Assembly (NCBI GenBank): GCA_907165275.2
Contig: OU015678.1
Coordinates: 62,001-126,000, forward strand
Reading direction: 5' to 3'
Length of the DNA: 64,000 bases
Source: Zygaena filipendulae
Lineage: Eukaryota; Arthropoda; Insecta; Lepidoptera; Zygaenidae
Shown piece after piece: positions 28,983-41,734 of the stretch. A program made the translations under genes and the position numbers. The number at the start of each line of letters is the position of its first letter. Position 1 is the first letter of the stretch. The notes beneath the pieces were generated by a model, which saw only the letters and a program-made list of their open reading frames with translations, did not search any database and had not been told where the DNA came from.

Positions 28983-30104
28983 ATGTCTGCAATGTGGTAC
29001 ACGTGGATGGCGCTGTGGCTGGTGTGCGCGCTGGCGGGCAGCTCTACGGGGCGCGCCACTGCACCGCCCCGCACCCTGGACTGGGCGCCCCCGGGGCTCT
29101 CGTGGCGCAGTCTGCTACAGAGCCCGGAGCTGCGCGGCCAGGCCTCCTCACCCAGGAGGAAGGAGTCTCTCTTTATAGCGCCCCTCAACTGCCCCAAAGG
29201 GCAACGACTCGATCGCAACGGGTGCATCGAGGTGAATTCAGGTTTTAATTTTAAGGATATCCTAGCGATACAAGTAAATAACACTTCGCAACAACAAATC
29301 TTTATAAACGTACTCTTATGGACACCAAGCAACACGTGGTGTATACTATATACTACATATTGGAACATGTTTATTATACTATAAATACCTATGTATATAT
29401 TATAAACGTGCCCGGACTGGAAAGTAAAGTCTTATATTGATCACACACAGCCGATCCCCACCGGGAATCGAACCTGGAACGTCTTGCTTAGTGGGCAGGC
29501 GACCCACTGCGCCAACGTGGTCGTATTATATAGTAGGTAGACAGACAGCACATGCTGCTTGGTTTTCACGACACAAGCTTAGTGTAAAATGGAGTAGATC
29601 TGTATGTTGTAAAGTGTATTATAATGTTGTTACTATAATAATATACCTACTTCGAGTGTTCGAGTGTTTTGGAATGTCTTGAAAATACCTCAGCTCTAAG
29701 AAAAATTCATTTTCCAGGTGGTAAGAGTAAGTAATGGCGAACATGAGCGGACTCTGCTCGAACATCTCAATGCTCTGTTTGCTCCATCTCCAGCGGACCA
29801 AGTATATTATGACTACGGTGAGGGCCCACTGCGGTTGACCGGTCTCAACTATTGGTATAAAACAGTACACGGAAGACCAACAAGGCAGAATTACGTATAC
29901 CCACAAAACAACTTGCATCCTCGCGGCCACCCCAGCTCGCACCTCGGTTATTCAAGGGTACATCGGAAACGAAAAGCTTATTTAAAAGAGCTAGAGCGGT
30001 ACGAGCGGCGAGCGGCAGCACAACTTTCTAAGCGCAAATATCCTCATACCTTCAGTTCGTCGTTGCAACATCGGCAAGCGAGCAGTTTGGTATTAGGTGA
30101 TTAG
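28983..30104 (+). CDS. Secreted peptide/protein of unknown function (two coding exons)
   Basis: Exon 1 is 28983-29231 (83 codons), the intron 29232-29717 (GTGAAT...TTTCCAG), and exon 2 29718-30104 (128 codons plus stop). Joined in phase 0 this gives 211 residues. The N terminus MSAMWYTWMALWLVCALAG is a good signal peptide with cleavage near residue 20. The exon junction completes the motif CPKGQRLDRNGCI followed by EVV, a two-cysteine module common in small insect secreted proteins. There are several dibasic sites, and the basic C-terminal part (YSRVHRKRKAYLKELERYERR) looks like a proprotein with processing sites or an extended helix. Function unknown. The intron holds a SINE. The start is directly preceded by CAG, so 5' UTR exons probably lie upstream. 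Confidence 0.65.
29320..29530 (-). mobile_element. tRNA-derived SINE in the intron
   Basis: On the minus strand: A-box-like TGGCGCAGTGGGTCGC, then B box GGTTCGATTCCCGG, followed by a body related to 37110-37262. No terminal features were resolved. Confidence 0.6.
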
Positions 30105-31419
30105 CGGAAGTCGACGCTAGTCACGGAAATCCCTGAAGACGTGATCGGCTTGAGCGACTAGTCGGCCTCTTAACAACCGACTAATCGGCTAGTCGGCCAA
30201 AGTCATAATCGGCACATCTCTAATAATAAAACATCAAAAAAACATATAATATTGTATTTTTGGAACTGCAATTATATATTCTCATAATAATTATAGAGGC
30301 TTCTGAAGTCTACGAAATTGTATACGACGTGTAAGTACCTATGTATGTTTTTCTACGCGTTTCTCTGACACTATTAGTTTTGGATGTGACAAATAGTTTG
30401 AAGAAGTGTAATTGAAAAGAGATTTTTTGAGGTCGGTGCAAGTTCTTAATAAAAAATTAACAAAATATCTCAAAATATTTAAGTTTATACTACTTATTTA
30501 ATTTCAATGAAATAAAAATTACTACAATTAGTTTGTCTTTCATTAGTTGTTTGAAGTTGTTGTTAATGAATCCACTAAGTGCTATAACTACTTAATAAAG
30601 TGTTTTATTTTGATGATAGTTTATTTGTTTTCATCGTAATAACATTGTTTTGAATATTATTATAAAAGTGACTTCATATTAAATGATAATAATCACCATA
30701 TTGTGTATTCAATGTGATCTAATTATATCCTAACTAATATTAAAAATGCGAATATGAGATTGTTCGTTACGCCTTAACTACTAAGCTGAATATCATGTGA
30801 TTTTTCGTAGGTGCACGTTGTGACGGGTACCTATAGAAAAGTGTTGAGTGTATTTTTTATACACACATACTCCGCCAAGGCCCGCGGGTGTAGTGGTGTA
30901 CCTGCCTGCGGGGAACAGCTATTATTTTTGTAGTATCGTTCTCCCTACAGGTGGTAAATATTAGTATTATTATTAGTATTTATTAGTATTCTAGTAATTA
31001 TACTAGAATACTAATTATACTAGAATTATAATAATAATGTTTACTAGAATATGTATATAGACAGGTACTTTGCTTCTATATGTGAGTAGTTTGTACCATA
31101 TACTGCATGTGCCTTTCGACTAGGTCATGTTAAAAATTAAAAAAAAAAACTGTTAAGATTATAAACGGTTGGCATCATCTAGGTTAGGTTCCTCAGCAAT
31201 TCACAAAATGATTGAAAAATGGACGGATTTTTCAACTTTGCGATGACCTATATCAACTTTGTATTTTTAAAACCATATTACAAAAATCACAGGAAATACG
31301 TCAAATATTCCGCAGCTGCTTTGTATACAAAGCAGTCCGTAATTTGTACTAGAAATATCTGTTTTCTATTTCATTATTAATATTTTAATAAGAGAAAAGT
31401 AAACTGTTGTTACTTTAAT
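30105..31419. other. Intergenic, no gene seen
   Basis: AT-rich DNA. Presumed 3' UTR/poly(A) region of the secreted-peptide gene (AATAAA at about 30225 and 30594). Short TTAGT/ATTAGTATT simple repeats at 30960-31040. Confidence 0.5.
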
Positions 31420-34400
31420 TTGGTTTTTTATTATTATTTATTATATTTCATTCAGACTACTATCAAGTTTAGAGTTGCACATATTTTTTCGGGCGTTGCG
31501 TCGCATGATGACCGATAGTTTTTTGTTCGTCTCATTTAATCGAACCTAAATATACTAAGAATTACGAGTTACTGATAGATTGATCCCTTATTTTCAAACG
31601 GTGGTTGGTTCTTTAGTTTGCTAATCAAGCATATTGAGAAAAGTACCACGCAACCAGCTCTATTTGCATCTGTGTTGATCCCAGTTTTAACCTAACCTGC
31701 AATGTCGGTGCTAAGACAAACTACGTGGTTTCTCGGTAGATTATTTGCGTCTGGCGCTTCACCAGCTGCTTATGTTCCCAGTTCAAACCTAACTTAACCT
31801 ATTTCAGCAATTCGATAAGTAGGCACAATTTTTTGGATTTGTTATTATTGACTAAGTATTTGTCTCTGATGCAACATCATCATCTTCAATTCAAACCTAA
31901 CACATATAAACTAGTGACTTTTATCATCGTGATTGTTCCCATTTTGTCATCTCTAGGTGGCTGGATAAAAAATAAAATCAGTCATAATGATAAAAATATC
32001 TAACCTAACCTAACCTAGCAAATCTGTCTCAAGCACCACGTGGTTAACAGATTTGATTCTGTTACACAAATTAGTAGTTTGTTAAAAAACAGGCTTAAAG
32101 AGTAAATTGAAAAGTGCCAGACTCCGACTCAAGGCCAATCAAATGAGCCCCAACCGAACCCAAACCAACCGAAGTATTCCATCCAGTACTATCGATAGTT
32201 GTAACAATGGAAGTACTTGGAAGAAAACATCCAATCTGTTCTACTACAAACGAGACGTAGAACATACTGGAATTTTCCCACTGATAGTTCTAGTAGCAGA
32301 ATTACAGCCATTGGAAGCCATTAAACATAATTGATTTTATAAAATATGATAAAATAATAATTAGGAAATTAAAAGTTTAATGTGTATTTTGAATTTTTGA
32401 GGTTATTTTCTACTATTAGTGGTAGTCACTTTACCATTCTGGCAATCATTCCCGTTTTCATTTTACTGGCAACCCAGACGGGTCTGGGAGTTAACTGGCC
32501 AAGTGATGGGACTCTCAGCCAGTTGACTCCCAGACCCGCTCAGAAGAAGATGAAAACTGGGAGAACCTAATTTTTAATTTGTGAATTTAGTGTGAAAAGT
32601 ATTTTTTGTTCGTACCTTCAACATCTCAAAGGTAAGGATACACAGGTGTAAAGTAAAACGAGGTACATATTGAAAGAGAGTGGAAAGTTAGATATTGAGT
32701 AATAATTGATTTTTGTCTCTTTTTATTTATTTTTTATTTGTTTCCATTATAATTGCCATCAAGTTTAGTTACACATTTGTCGGGTGTCACGTCGTTACAA
32801 TATGATGACCGATAGTTTTTTGTTCGTCTCATTTAAAGCAACCTAAATATACTACGAATTACTAGTTACTTATAGATTGATTCCTTATTTTTAAACGTTG
32901 GTCGGTTCTTTAGTTTTCTTAACATAACTTAATCTAGCAATTATTGAGAAAAGTACCACGCAACCAGTGCTACTTGCATCTGTGTTGATCCCAGTTCTAA
33001 CCTAACCTAACCTGCAATGTCGGTGCTTAGACAAACCACGTGGTTTCTCGGTAGACAATTTGCGTCTGGCGCTTCACCGGCTGCTTATGTTCCCAGTTCA
33101 AACCTAACTTAACCTATTTCACAATTCGATAAGTAGGTACAATTTGTAGACTTGTTATTATTGACTATTTGTCTCTGATGCAACATCATCATCTTCAATT
33201 CAAACCTAACACATATAAACGAGTGACTTATGTGATCGTGTCTGTTCCGTTTTTGTTATCTCTAAGTGGCGGGATAAAAAATAAAATCAGTCGTAATTAT
33301 AAAAATAACTAAACTAACCTAACCTGGCAAATTTCTCAAGTACCACGAGGTTAACAGATTTGATTCTGTGACACAAATTAGAGTTCAAAATAGTTTTAAA
33401 AAAACAGGCTTAAAGAGTAAATTGAAAAGTGCCAGACTCCGTCTCAAGGCTAATCAGATGAGCCCGAACCGAACCCGAACCAGCCGAAGTATTCCATCCA
33501 GTTCTATCGATAGTTGTAATAATGGAAGTACTTGGAAGAAAACATCCAATCTGTTCTACTACAAACGAGACGTAGAACATACTGGAATTTTCCCACTGAT
33601 AGTTCTAGTAGCAGAATTACGGCCATTGGAAGCCATTAAACATAATTAATTTTATAAAATATGATAAAATAATAATTAGGAAATTAAAAGTTTAATATAT
33701 ATTTTGAATTTTTGAGGTTATTTTCTACTATTAGTGGTAGTCACTTTACCATTCTGGCAATCATTCCCGTTTTCATTTCACTGGCAACCCAGACGGGTCT
33801 GGGAGTTAACTGGCCAAGTAGTGATGGGACTCTCAGCCAGTTGACTCCCAGACCCGCTCAGAGGAAGATGAAAATTGGGAGAACCTAATTTTTAATTTGT
33901 GAATTTAGTGTGAAAAGTATTTTTTGTTCGTACCTTCAACATCTCAAAGGTAAGGATATACAGGTGTAAAGTAAAACGAGGTACATATTGAAAGAGAGTG
34001 GAAAGTTAGATATTGAGTAATAATTGATTTTTGTCTCTTTTTATTTATTTTTTATTTGTTTCCATTATAATTGCCATCAAGTTTAGTTACACATTTGTCG
34101 GGTGTCACGTCGTTACAATATGATGACCGATAGTTTTTTGTTCGTCTCATTTAAAGCAACCTAAATATACTACGAATTACTAGTTACTTATAGATTGATT
34201 CCTTATTTTTAAACGTTGGTCGGTTCTTTAGTTTTCTTAACATAACTTAATCTAGCAATTATTGAGAAAAGTACCACGCAACCAGTGCTACTTGCATCTG
34301 TGTTGATCCCAGTTCTAACCTAACCTAACCTGCAATGTCGGTGCTTAGACAAACCACGTGGTTTCTGGGTAGACTATTTGGCGAATCACCGGCTGCTTAT

Positions 34401-35360
34401 GTTCCCAGTTCAAATCTAACTTAAAACCTAACCTATTTCACAATTCGATAAGTAGGTACAATTTGTAGATTTGTTATTATTGACTATTTATCATCATCTT
34501 CAGTTCAAACCTAACATATATAAACGAGTGACTTATGTCATCGTGTCTGTTCCGTTTTTGTTATCTCTAAGTGGCGGGATAAAAAATAAAATCAGTCATA
34601 ATTATAAAAATAACTAAACTAACCTAACCTGGCAAATCTGTCTCAAGCACCACGTGGTCAGTGGTCAACAGATTTGATTCTGTGACACAGATTATAGTTA
34701 AAATAGTTTAAAAAAACAGCAGATTTAATAGTAAATTGAAAAGTGCCAGACTCCGTCTCAAGGCTAATCAAATGAGCCCCAACCGAACCCGAACCAACCG
34801 AAGTATTCCATCCAGTACTATCGATAGTTGTAACAATGGAAGTACTTGGAAGAAAACATCCAATCTATTCTACTACAATTAATGAGACGTAGAACATACT
34901 GGAATTTCCCCACTGATAGTTCTAGTAGTAGAATTACATCCATTGGAAGCTTTAGCTTTTTTAAAATAATAATAATATTTAGGTACTTTTATAAAATATA
35001 ATAAACAGATAATTAAGAAAATTGAAAGTTTCATGTTTATTTTGAATTTTTGAGTTATTTTCTACTATTAATGGTAGTCACTTTACCATTCTGGCAATCA
35101 TTCCCGTTTTCATTTTACTGGCAATCCAGACGAATCTAGGAGTCAACTGGCCGAGAAATGGGAGTCTCGGCCAGTAGACTCTCAGACCCGCTCAGAAGAG
35201 GATGAAAGTTGTGAGAGCCAAATTTTGAATTTGTGAATTTAGTGTTAAAAGTATTTTTTGTTCGTACCTTCAACACCTTAAAGGTAAGGATACACAGGTG
35301 TAAAGTTAAACGAGGTACATATTGAAAGAAAGTGGAAAGTTAGATATTGAGGTACTACTT
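31420..35360 (+). repeat. Three tandem ~1.3-kb repeats
   Basis: Landmark GTAAATTGAAAAGTGCCAGA occurs at about 32102, 33416 and 34731 (spacing 1314 and 1315). Landmark GATGACCGATAGTTTTTTG occurs near 31507, 32809 and 34122. Copies 2 and 3 are more alike than copy 1. Each unit ends in AAAGGTAAGGATA, a possible 5' splice site (GT at 32632, about 33950, and 35284). A small ORF (75-93 residues, ending in ..LEAIKHN) is open in copies 1 and 2 but broken in copy 3, so it is probably not coding. Confidence 0.9.
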
Positions 35361-36276
35361 GATTCTTGTCTCAAATAACCAAACTTTTTGTTGTGAAAAA
35401 ATGTTCCTTAAGATTAAGCACGCAAGTTGCTGACTTGCTAATTGATTATACGCTAAGGGTGATTCAACAGCCCTTTCCTTTATATCGTCACCGACGCGCG
35501 TCGGCAACAAATAAAATGCAAAGGTTTTTGATCCGCGTAAATCCATGTGTTTTTTTTATTTATTTTTTGATTAGTTAAAAGTTAGCATTATTTTACGAAG
35601 GCTTCCTAGGATGACAAATTTTGTATTTATTTAGAACATCTGTAATTTTTTTAGACATAGATAACGTTTTTATTTGAATGTCTTAAAAAGATTCCCGTAA
35701 AGTTTTCTGAACATTAGTGACAAAACTTTGCTTAGCTGCCACCCATGTCAGGTTTGTATTTTGTTGTTAGACCTCCAGCTAGCTTGCACTAAAGCTTTGT
35801 AGAAATTAAAAGATTTATAATAATTCACAGAGAAAATAATAATATTATGAATCACGTCAAAATTTAAATAACAAAAGTAGAAAATACAGTAGTTCAATTT
35901 TAAAAAAGAAATTCCAAAATCAATGAAAACAGTACCTGGTTTAAAAAATTAAAAACAATAAAAACGAGGCAGGATATTATAACGAGAGGCATAATGCCAC
36001 CTCGTTACAATACCCCGCTCGCCGTGGAAGAAAAAAAAAGATAAACAATCTTTAAAATTACCTGGGTAAATAAAAAAAAAAACGGGCGAGGATGAGTTTC
36101 CTTGATGGCGTGTTGAAACGATTTTTTTTGGTAGCTGCAGAGGAAGATTCTATTACTGTCATTTAGTCAGCGTTCAATAACATCTAGCATGGTTTACGGG
36201 AAAAAGCTGCAGTCGTTATGAAAAACAAGGGGTGCATAATGCATATTAATTGTGTGTGTGTGGTCGTAGCTCGAAG
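35361..36276. other. Upstream region of the Kelch gene
   Basis: 35430-35550 is homologous to 28490-28630 upstream of the secreted-peptide gene. Otherwise AT-rich. A TG repeat and a possible acceptor GGTCGTAG (36269) precede the ATG at 36277. Confidence 0.4.
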
Positions 36277-39200
36277 ATGCGTTACGCGCTGACATCGTCG
36301 CCGGAGCCGAGCCCACTGCAGAGCGGCGCGGGCGGGGACGAATCGGGCGCGCAGTACGCCGTGCGACTGCTGGGGGCGCTGGCCGACATGCGGCGCGACG
36401 CATTGATGTGCGACGTGCAGCTGCAGGCGGCGCCCGCGCCCGACCCTAGCGCCGCTGCCGCGGCTGCGCCCGCGCCCGGTTTCGGCGCCGCCGCCGCGCC
36501 TGCGCCCGCGCCCGTCCCCAGCGCCACCACCGCGCCTGCGCCCACGCCGCTGGGCGCACACCGCGCAGTGCTAGCCGCCAGCTCGCCCTACTTCCGCGCG
36601 CTGCTGACGCGGCTCGACGAGCGTGCGCAGCCCGTGGTCACCATCCGCGGCGTGGAGCCGGCCGCGCTCGAGGCGATCCTGCGCTACGTGTACGAGCCGG
36701 ACTCGCTGCGCGTCACGGCGAGCGGCGTGCTGGACCTGCTGAGCGCCGCCACCATGCTGCAGGTGGAGGGCGTGCGCACCGCGTGCTGCACCTTCCTCGC
36801 CGCAGCGCTCGAGCCCGATAATGCGCTCGGAATCCGGGCCTTCGCCGAGCAGCAAGCCTGCCCCGGCCTCGCGAAGCACGCGCTAGCCTACGTGCAGCGA
36901 CACTTCGTCAAGGTACGTGCAGTGCTGGGGGTGGCTGCTAAACGCCAACCTGATCTAGGCCCACGGCAGTGTGTCAGCCAAGTTCCTAAAGCATATGCTG
37001 ACACACGGGCCATGTGCTATATTACACGAACCCATAATATCTAGTAGTAATAATAAGAATAATAATAATAATCCACTTCTCAACACACAGATCTACTTGA
37101 TCCCACATTAAGCTATAAGCTTGTGTCGTGGAAACCAAGCAAACGTGGCATATGCTACACAATACACTTATTATTACATTACTATAGATATACATTATAT
37201 ACACACCCAGACTGGAAAATGGAACCCTGTGTTCATCAGACAAAGTCCACCCCACCGGGAATCTGGTTTAAAGATCTTTATTATACTCATTAAGACACTT
37301 GCCACTTAGATGAGTACATTAATAAAATTTAAAATCAGTCACACAGAACAAAATTGATAGGTAAAAAAATCAACAGTAACAGTGTAGGGTAGGTCAGTTG
37401 CAATTTAGCTGCGAGGAGACAATATTTCAAGTGCTGACAATATATAAGGCGGTGGTCCAAGTTATAAAAGGTCTTGTTTTTTAATGTGGTCTAACAATTT
37501 ATTTTTTTTGAAGATATTGAGCGAACTTGCATCTTTTATAATAGGCTAGTTTCCTAATTTTTTTTAGTCCATTTTGTAGATTATTAAAAAATATTGGACA
37601 CGTATTTTTTTATTTTTTATGTAACCAAAAAATAACGGAGATATATTATCAAGTCGAAATTTCACATGACGTCACGGCTCGCTACAGTTTGTTCGCACGT
37701 TATAGCGAGCTGTGACATCACAAGTCCCCCACCCTAAACTTTAATGCGTTTTATCTATGCATATTTCCATTATTTTAAAAACGCAAAAAATACGTGTCTT
37801 TTATTTTTTTATTATCTAACTGACGGACTAAATAGAATTTTGATTTTTTTACCCAGGAAACTAGCCTATTGTGGGAAGTTCATTATATAACTTTTCTCCC
37901 GCAAACGTAACGGCATTTCGTCCATAATTAGTACGAACACTGGGTAATACAAGGTGGTTTGCGCGACGTGATGAGTATTTTTGTATATTTCCTTTTGTGG
38001 TAAAATTTATATTTGTGTGGATCATGTTATGTGTGATTTTATATATTAGTATACAAGTGTTATAGGTGTATAATTGTTTGATGTTTAGCAATTTTGTTTC
38101 ATGGTATATTTTTTTAGGGGATGTTAAAAAGTCGTAATGATATAGAATTTTAATTTATTTATTTTGCAGTATTTGTATCTTCTGATGATTAGTCTTGGTT
38201 GCTGTTCCCCATATAATAATAATCGAACGCGGAACCTCTTGATTAGCGGGCATGCATGGTGATCAATGATCACCAATGCCAATCGGGCGTTAGTAGTAGT
38301 AAGACCGTCTTATAATTATCAAATCTAAAGTTTCAATTAAACGAGGTAAAGGCGCAAGAATTTTTTTATATCAACGACCTTTATTGACGTCAAAAAAAGT
38401 CACATTATGGGCCAAATGTGAATAAATGATTTTGACTTTTACTCCCGTATCAAAATGTTAGAAAACTTCCAGACGAGTCGACTGCAAGTTTTCTAACATT
38501 TTTAAATTGGGGGTGGAGGTGGATAATGCATGTGGAGAACTTAAAAAATGTCTTTAAATCAACTGAAGAACGTTAAATATACATGACAGGACTTCGAATG
38601 GAAATTGAAACTTCAGTAGATCTCACTTCTTTATTAGTGAAGCCGTTCTTGGCAAGAAGTTTTTTGCGACCTTGGGTTTTTCCACATCTATGTTTTTATT
38701 GGGATTACTTCATCTGACGTCACGTTTCAGGTCATCGAGACGGAAGAGTTCCTAGCGCTGTCGGCGGACACTTTGGGAGAGATTCTGGACAGTGACCAAA
38801 TCATGGTAAGAGAAATACACAAAGGTAACTACTGTTTGTATGGACAATGGGAGAAGAAGTAAAACATTAGCTCTCTACACAATGGTGGCTGATCTGTACT
38901 CTCGCGGAGAGTAGAATGGTCGTGATTCCATTAGTTACTGTTGTAGTCTTACAACCACAATAGCATTAACTGTGAACAATTTAGATCTTCAGAGCAATAC
39001 AATTATACATTCTGTGCTATTTATAGCAATTTGCCAATCATTGGATGCGTAAGCGACATTCGTTTTGGTTTCTTTTACAAGATGACTGCATTACTAACTG
39101 TAAGTTTTCCAAAGTAAATAAAATAAATAAATAAAATAAATTACCGGAGTCTACTTAACTTGACTGTCTTCTCTCGATTTGACTTCCACGGTTGCGAATT

Positions 39201-40588
39201 AACGTGCCCCCCCTGGACCGGTGCCGTTTGTCCGCAGGTGCCGGGTGAGCAGATAGTGCTGGACGCGGTGTCTCGTTGGGCACAGCACGCGGTGGGTGGG
39301 CAGCGTGCGGCACTGGGCACGCTGCTGGGCCGATTGCGCTTGCCGCTGCTGCCACGTGCTCAGCTGGTCAAGCGTGCGCTCACCGAGCCACTGGCCAGTG
39401 CGCCTGACCTGGTAGCTGACGCGCTCCGCTACCACGCAATGGAGCCCGAGCAGCGTGCCGCCGCCACCGCCGCAGCTGACGCACACCGCTATCGGCCGCG
39501 CCGGCGCTGCAAGGTGCTGCTGGTGATGGACGTTGGGTCCGGCGAAGTGGACGCATACCATGTGGACGCAGCGTACTGGGGGCGTGCGCCGGCCATACCC
39601 TGGCTGTTTGGGCCCGCATCGATAGCCTCCGTCGGCGGAAAGGTGTACGCAGTGCGCAGATACGAGGTCCGCTCGAGCGACAAGGTGCGTCCTGACCCCA
39701 TCAACCCCCTCCTTATGGACGATCGTTCAACACATTTAGAGTACCTACGCTAACTCGGTCCAGGTGCAGCACAGCGTGGTGGTGTACGACGAGGCGACAG
39801 GAGTGTGGGCACCGGGCCCGCCGTTGCAGTGCAGCCACAGCTCCTCGGGCGTGGTGGCGGTGGGGGCCACGCTGTACGCGGTGGGCACGCTCGGCCTCGA
39901 CTCAGTGGAGGCGCTGGACACGCGCGCGCCACGCGCCGGCTGGCGGCACGTGGCGCCCATGAACAAGTGCCGCGAGTGCGGTGCCGCCGCGGTGCTCGAC
40001 GGGCGGGTGTACGTGTTGGGTGGGCAGAACCACGAAAAGGTGCTGCGCTCGGTGGAGTGTTATGACCCGGCGCGGGACGCGTGGGAGCCGGTTGCCGACA
40101 TGAGCCTGCGGCGCACCTACCCCGCGGCGGGTGTGCTGCGCGGCGCGCTGTACGTGGTGGGCGGTTACGATGATACACTAGTGCACGCGTCCGTGGAGCG
40201 GTACTCGCCCGCTGCGGACCGTTGGCAACGCGTCGCGCCCCTGCGGCACGCAAGGTTCGGGGCTGGCATCGCCGTCTATGAAGACAAGATGTACGTGCTG
40301 GGCGGGTACGACGGTGAACACAGGTTCTCCAGCGTCGAGGTGAGCGTCCCCCCTACACCTCTACACTGCCCCCTATTTCCCCCCTAGCCCCACTGACGCG
40401 GCCACTGCCTGCAGGTGTACGACCCGGCGACGGACGCGTGGACAGTGCTGGACGCGCCGCTGCCGGCGCCGCGTGCGTTCGTTGCTGCGTGCGTGGTGGA
40501 CGCGCCCCCCGACCCGTGCCCCCGGCCCCACAGCCGCCCGGGCTCACCAGCGCCGGCGTCGACGGAGCTAGACGAATGCAGCGGTTGA
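36277..40588 (+). CDS. BTB-BACK-Kelch protein (KLHL family), five exons
   Basis: Exons: 36277-36912, 38731-38805, 39238-39684, 39764-40339, 40415-40588. All introns are GT-AG and all junctions phase 0, giving 635 residues. The BTB domain begins with YAVRLLGALADMRRDALMCDVQL and resumes at GAHRAVLAASSPYFRALL; between them is an inserted ~45-residue Ala/Pro-rich segment. BACK domain: ~residues 180-330. The Kelch beta-propeller (~340-625) has recognisable GG/Y/W blades such as VYVLGGQNHEKVLRSVECYD and MYVLGGYDGEHRFSSVEVYD. Family role: substrate adaptor of cullin-3 E3 ubiquitin ligases, or an actin-linked scaffold; the exact orthologue is not assigned. Exons are very GC-rich compared with the introns. 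Two partial copies lie downstream. I chose ATG 36277 because the frame upstream has no other ATG. Confidence 0.88.
37110..37262 (-). mobile_element. SINE-like fragment in Kelch intron 1
   Basis: Related to 29320-29470 (ACCAAGCAAACGTGG.., CCCAGACTGGAAA.., CCCCACCGGGAATCTGG), but with the B box damaged. Confidence 0.5.
37540..37870. mobile_element. MITE-like foldback element in Kelch intron 1
   Basis: 16-bp terminal inverted repeats AATAGGCTAGTTTCCT (37540-37555 and complement at 37855-37870), plus inner inverted homology (TTTAGTCC.., GACACGTAT). The interior contains TGACGTCA. A related copy, truncated at the window end, lies at 63700-64000. No coding capacity. Confidence 0.65.
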
Positions 40589-41064
40589 ATCGGTTTGTTT
40601 TTAGTTCACAAATTACGTCTTTCCTATTTATTTTTTACTATTTATTTGTAAATAATTTTATTGTATTGTTAGGTTAGTTTATTAAGTTGTAAAAAAAAAC
40701 TAAATTTTTTTGTTTGTTTTCTCCTTCGCAACGCGGCACCGATAGATAAGATAAGCTACGCAAGTTGAAAAAGATAGACGATTGAGTCTTACCAGTGTTT
40801 CTGATCCGAACCGATCTTTTAAGAAACTACAGTATATTTCTGAATTTACTGGTTTAAAAAAAAAACGTTTGAACAAGTTTTACTCTTTTTAATGGAGTGC
40901 AGAACAAATTATAATAAGATAACAAAGAAACGTTCAAATGCAAATATTGTGACGATCTCTGACTCTTTCTATTAACGCAACGGGTTCCTGATTATCTGAG
41001 AGGGCAAATAAAAAGATTGGATGACTCCGGCCGCTCAATATTTTTTTTATAAATACTGCACGGA

Positions 41065-41650
41065 AAAGAAGTAAAACGAATTCGCTCTTTGTACGATAGC
41101 GGCTGAGCGCGGAGAGTGGGATGGTCGTGACTAGTGACATTTGTTTTGGTTTCTTTTACGACATGACTGCATTATCAGAGTCTACTTAACTTGACTGTCT
41201 TTTCTCGATTTGACTCCCACGGTTGCGGATCACCGTGGCCTCCCCCTACACCGGTGCCATGTTCCCACAGGTGCTGGGCGAGGAGACGGTGCTGGGCGCA
41301 GCACGCGGAGGGTGGGTGGCATGCTGCGAGGAGGCGCTGATACACTCGTCCGTGGAGCGGTATCGCGGTATCGGTACGCACGGTTCGGGGCCGGCGCCGC
41401 CGTCTACGAAGACAAGATGCCCCTGGTGGACGGGTGTGACGGCGAACACAGGCTGTTTCTGTTTGCTACAGAACATGACGTATTGCGAAAAGCTACGCAA
41501 GTTGAAATAGATAGACAGTTGGGTCTTGCCAGAGTTTCTGATCCAATCCGATCTACTGAGAAACTTCAGTAGGTACCTATCTTTCTGCATTTGCTGGTCT
41601 CATAAAAGAGATATGTTTGAAAAGTTTTACTCTTTTTGATAGCGTGCAGA
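41065..41650 (+). pseudogene. Partial, deleted copy of the Kelch gene (1)
   Basis: 41070-41310 matches intron 2 and the start of exon 3 (GGTTTCTTTTAC.ACATGACTGCATTA; CAG|GTGCTGGGCGAGGAGACGGTGCTGG). It then jumps to the end of exon 4 (TCCGTGGAGCGGTA, GTCTACGAAGACAAGATG) and to the 3' UTR (AAGCTACGCAAGTTGAAA). The frame is broken. It is a tandem duplicate with internal deletions. Confidence 0.8.
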
Positions 41651-41734
41651 ACAAATATATTTATATAATGAAACGTAAAAATGCAAAGATTGCGAAGATC
41701 TCTGACTCTTTGCAGCTAGTGTTAAGGTTATCAT

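Noticed and set aside
32107..33649. Small ORF in the 1.3-kb tandem repeats as a gene
   Set aside because: Broken in the third copy and without signal peptide or domain; differences do not follow codon positions clearly.
36184..40547. Minus-strand ORFs over the Kelch exons
   Set aside because: GC-rich shadow frames. The plus-strand exons have Kelch motifs and matching splice sites.
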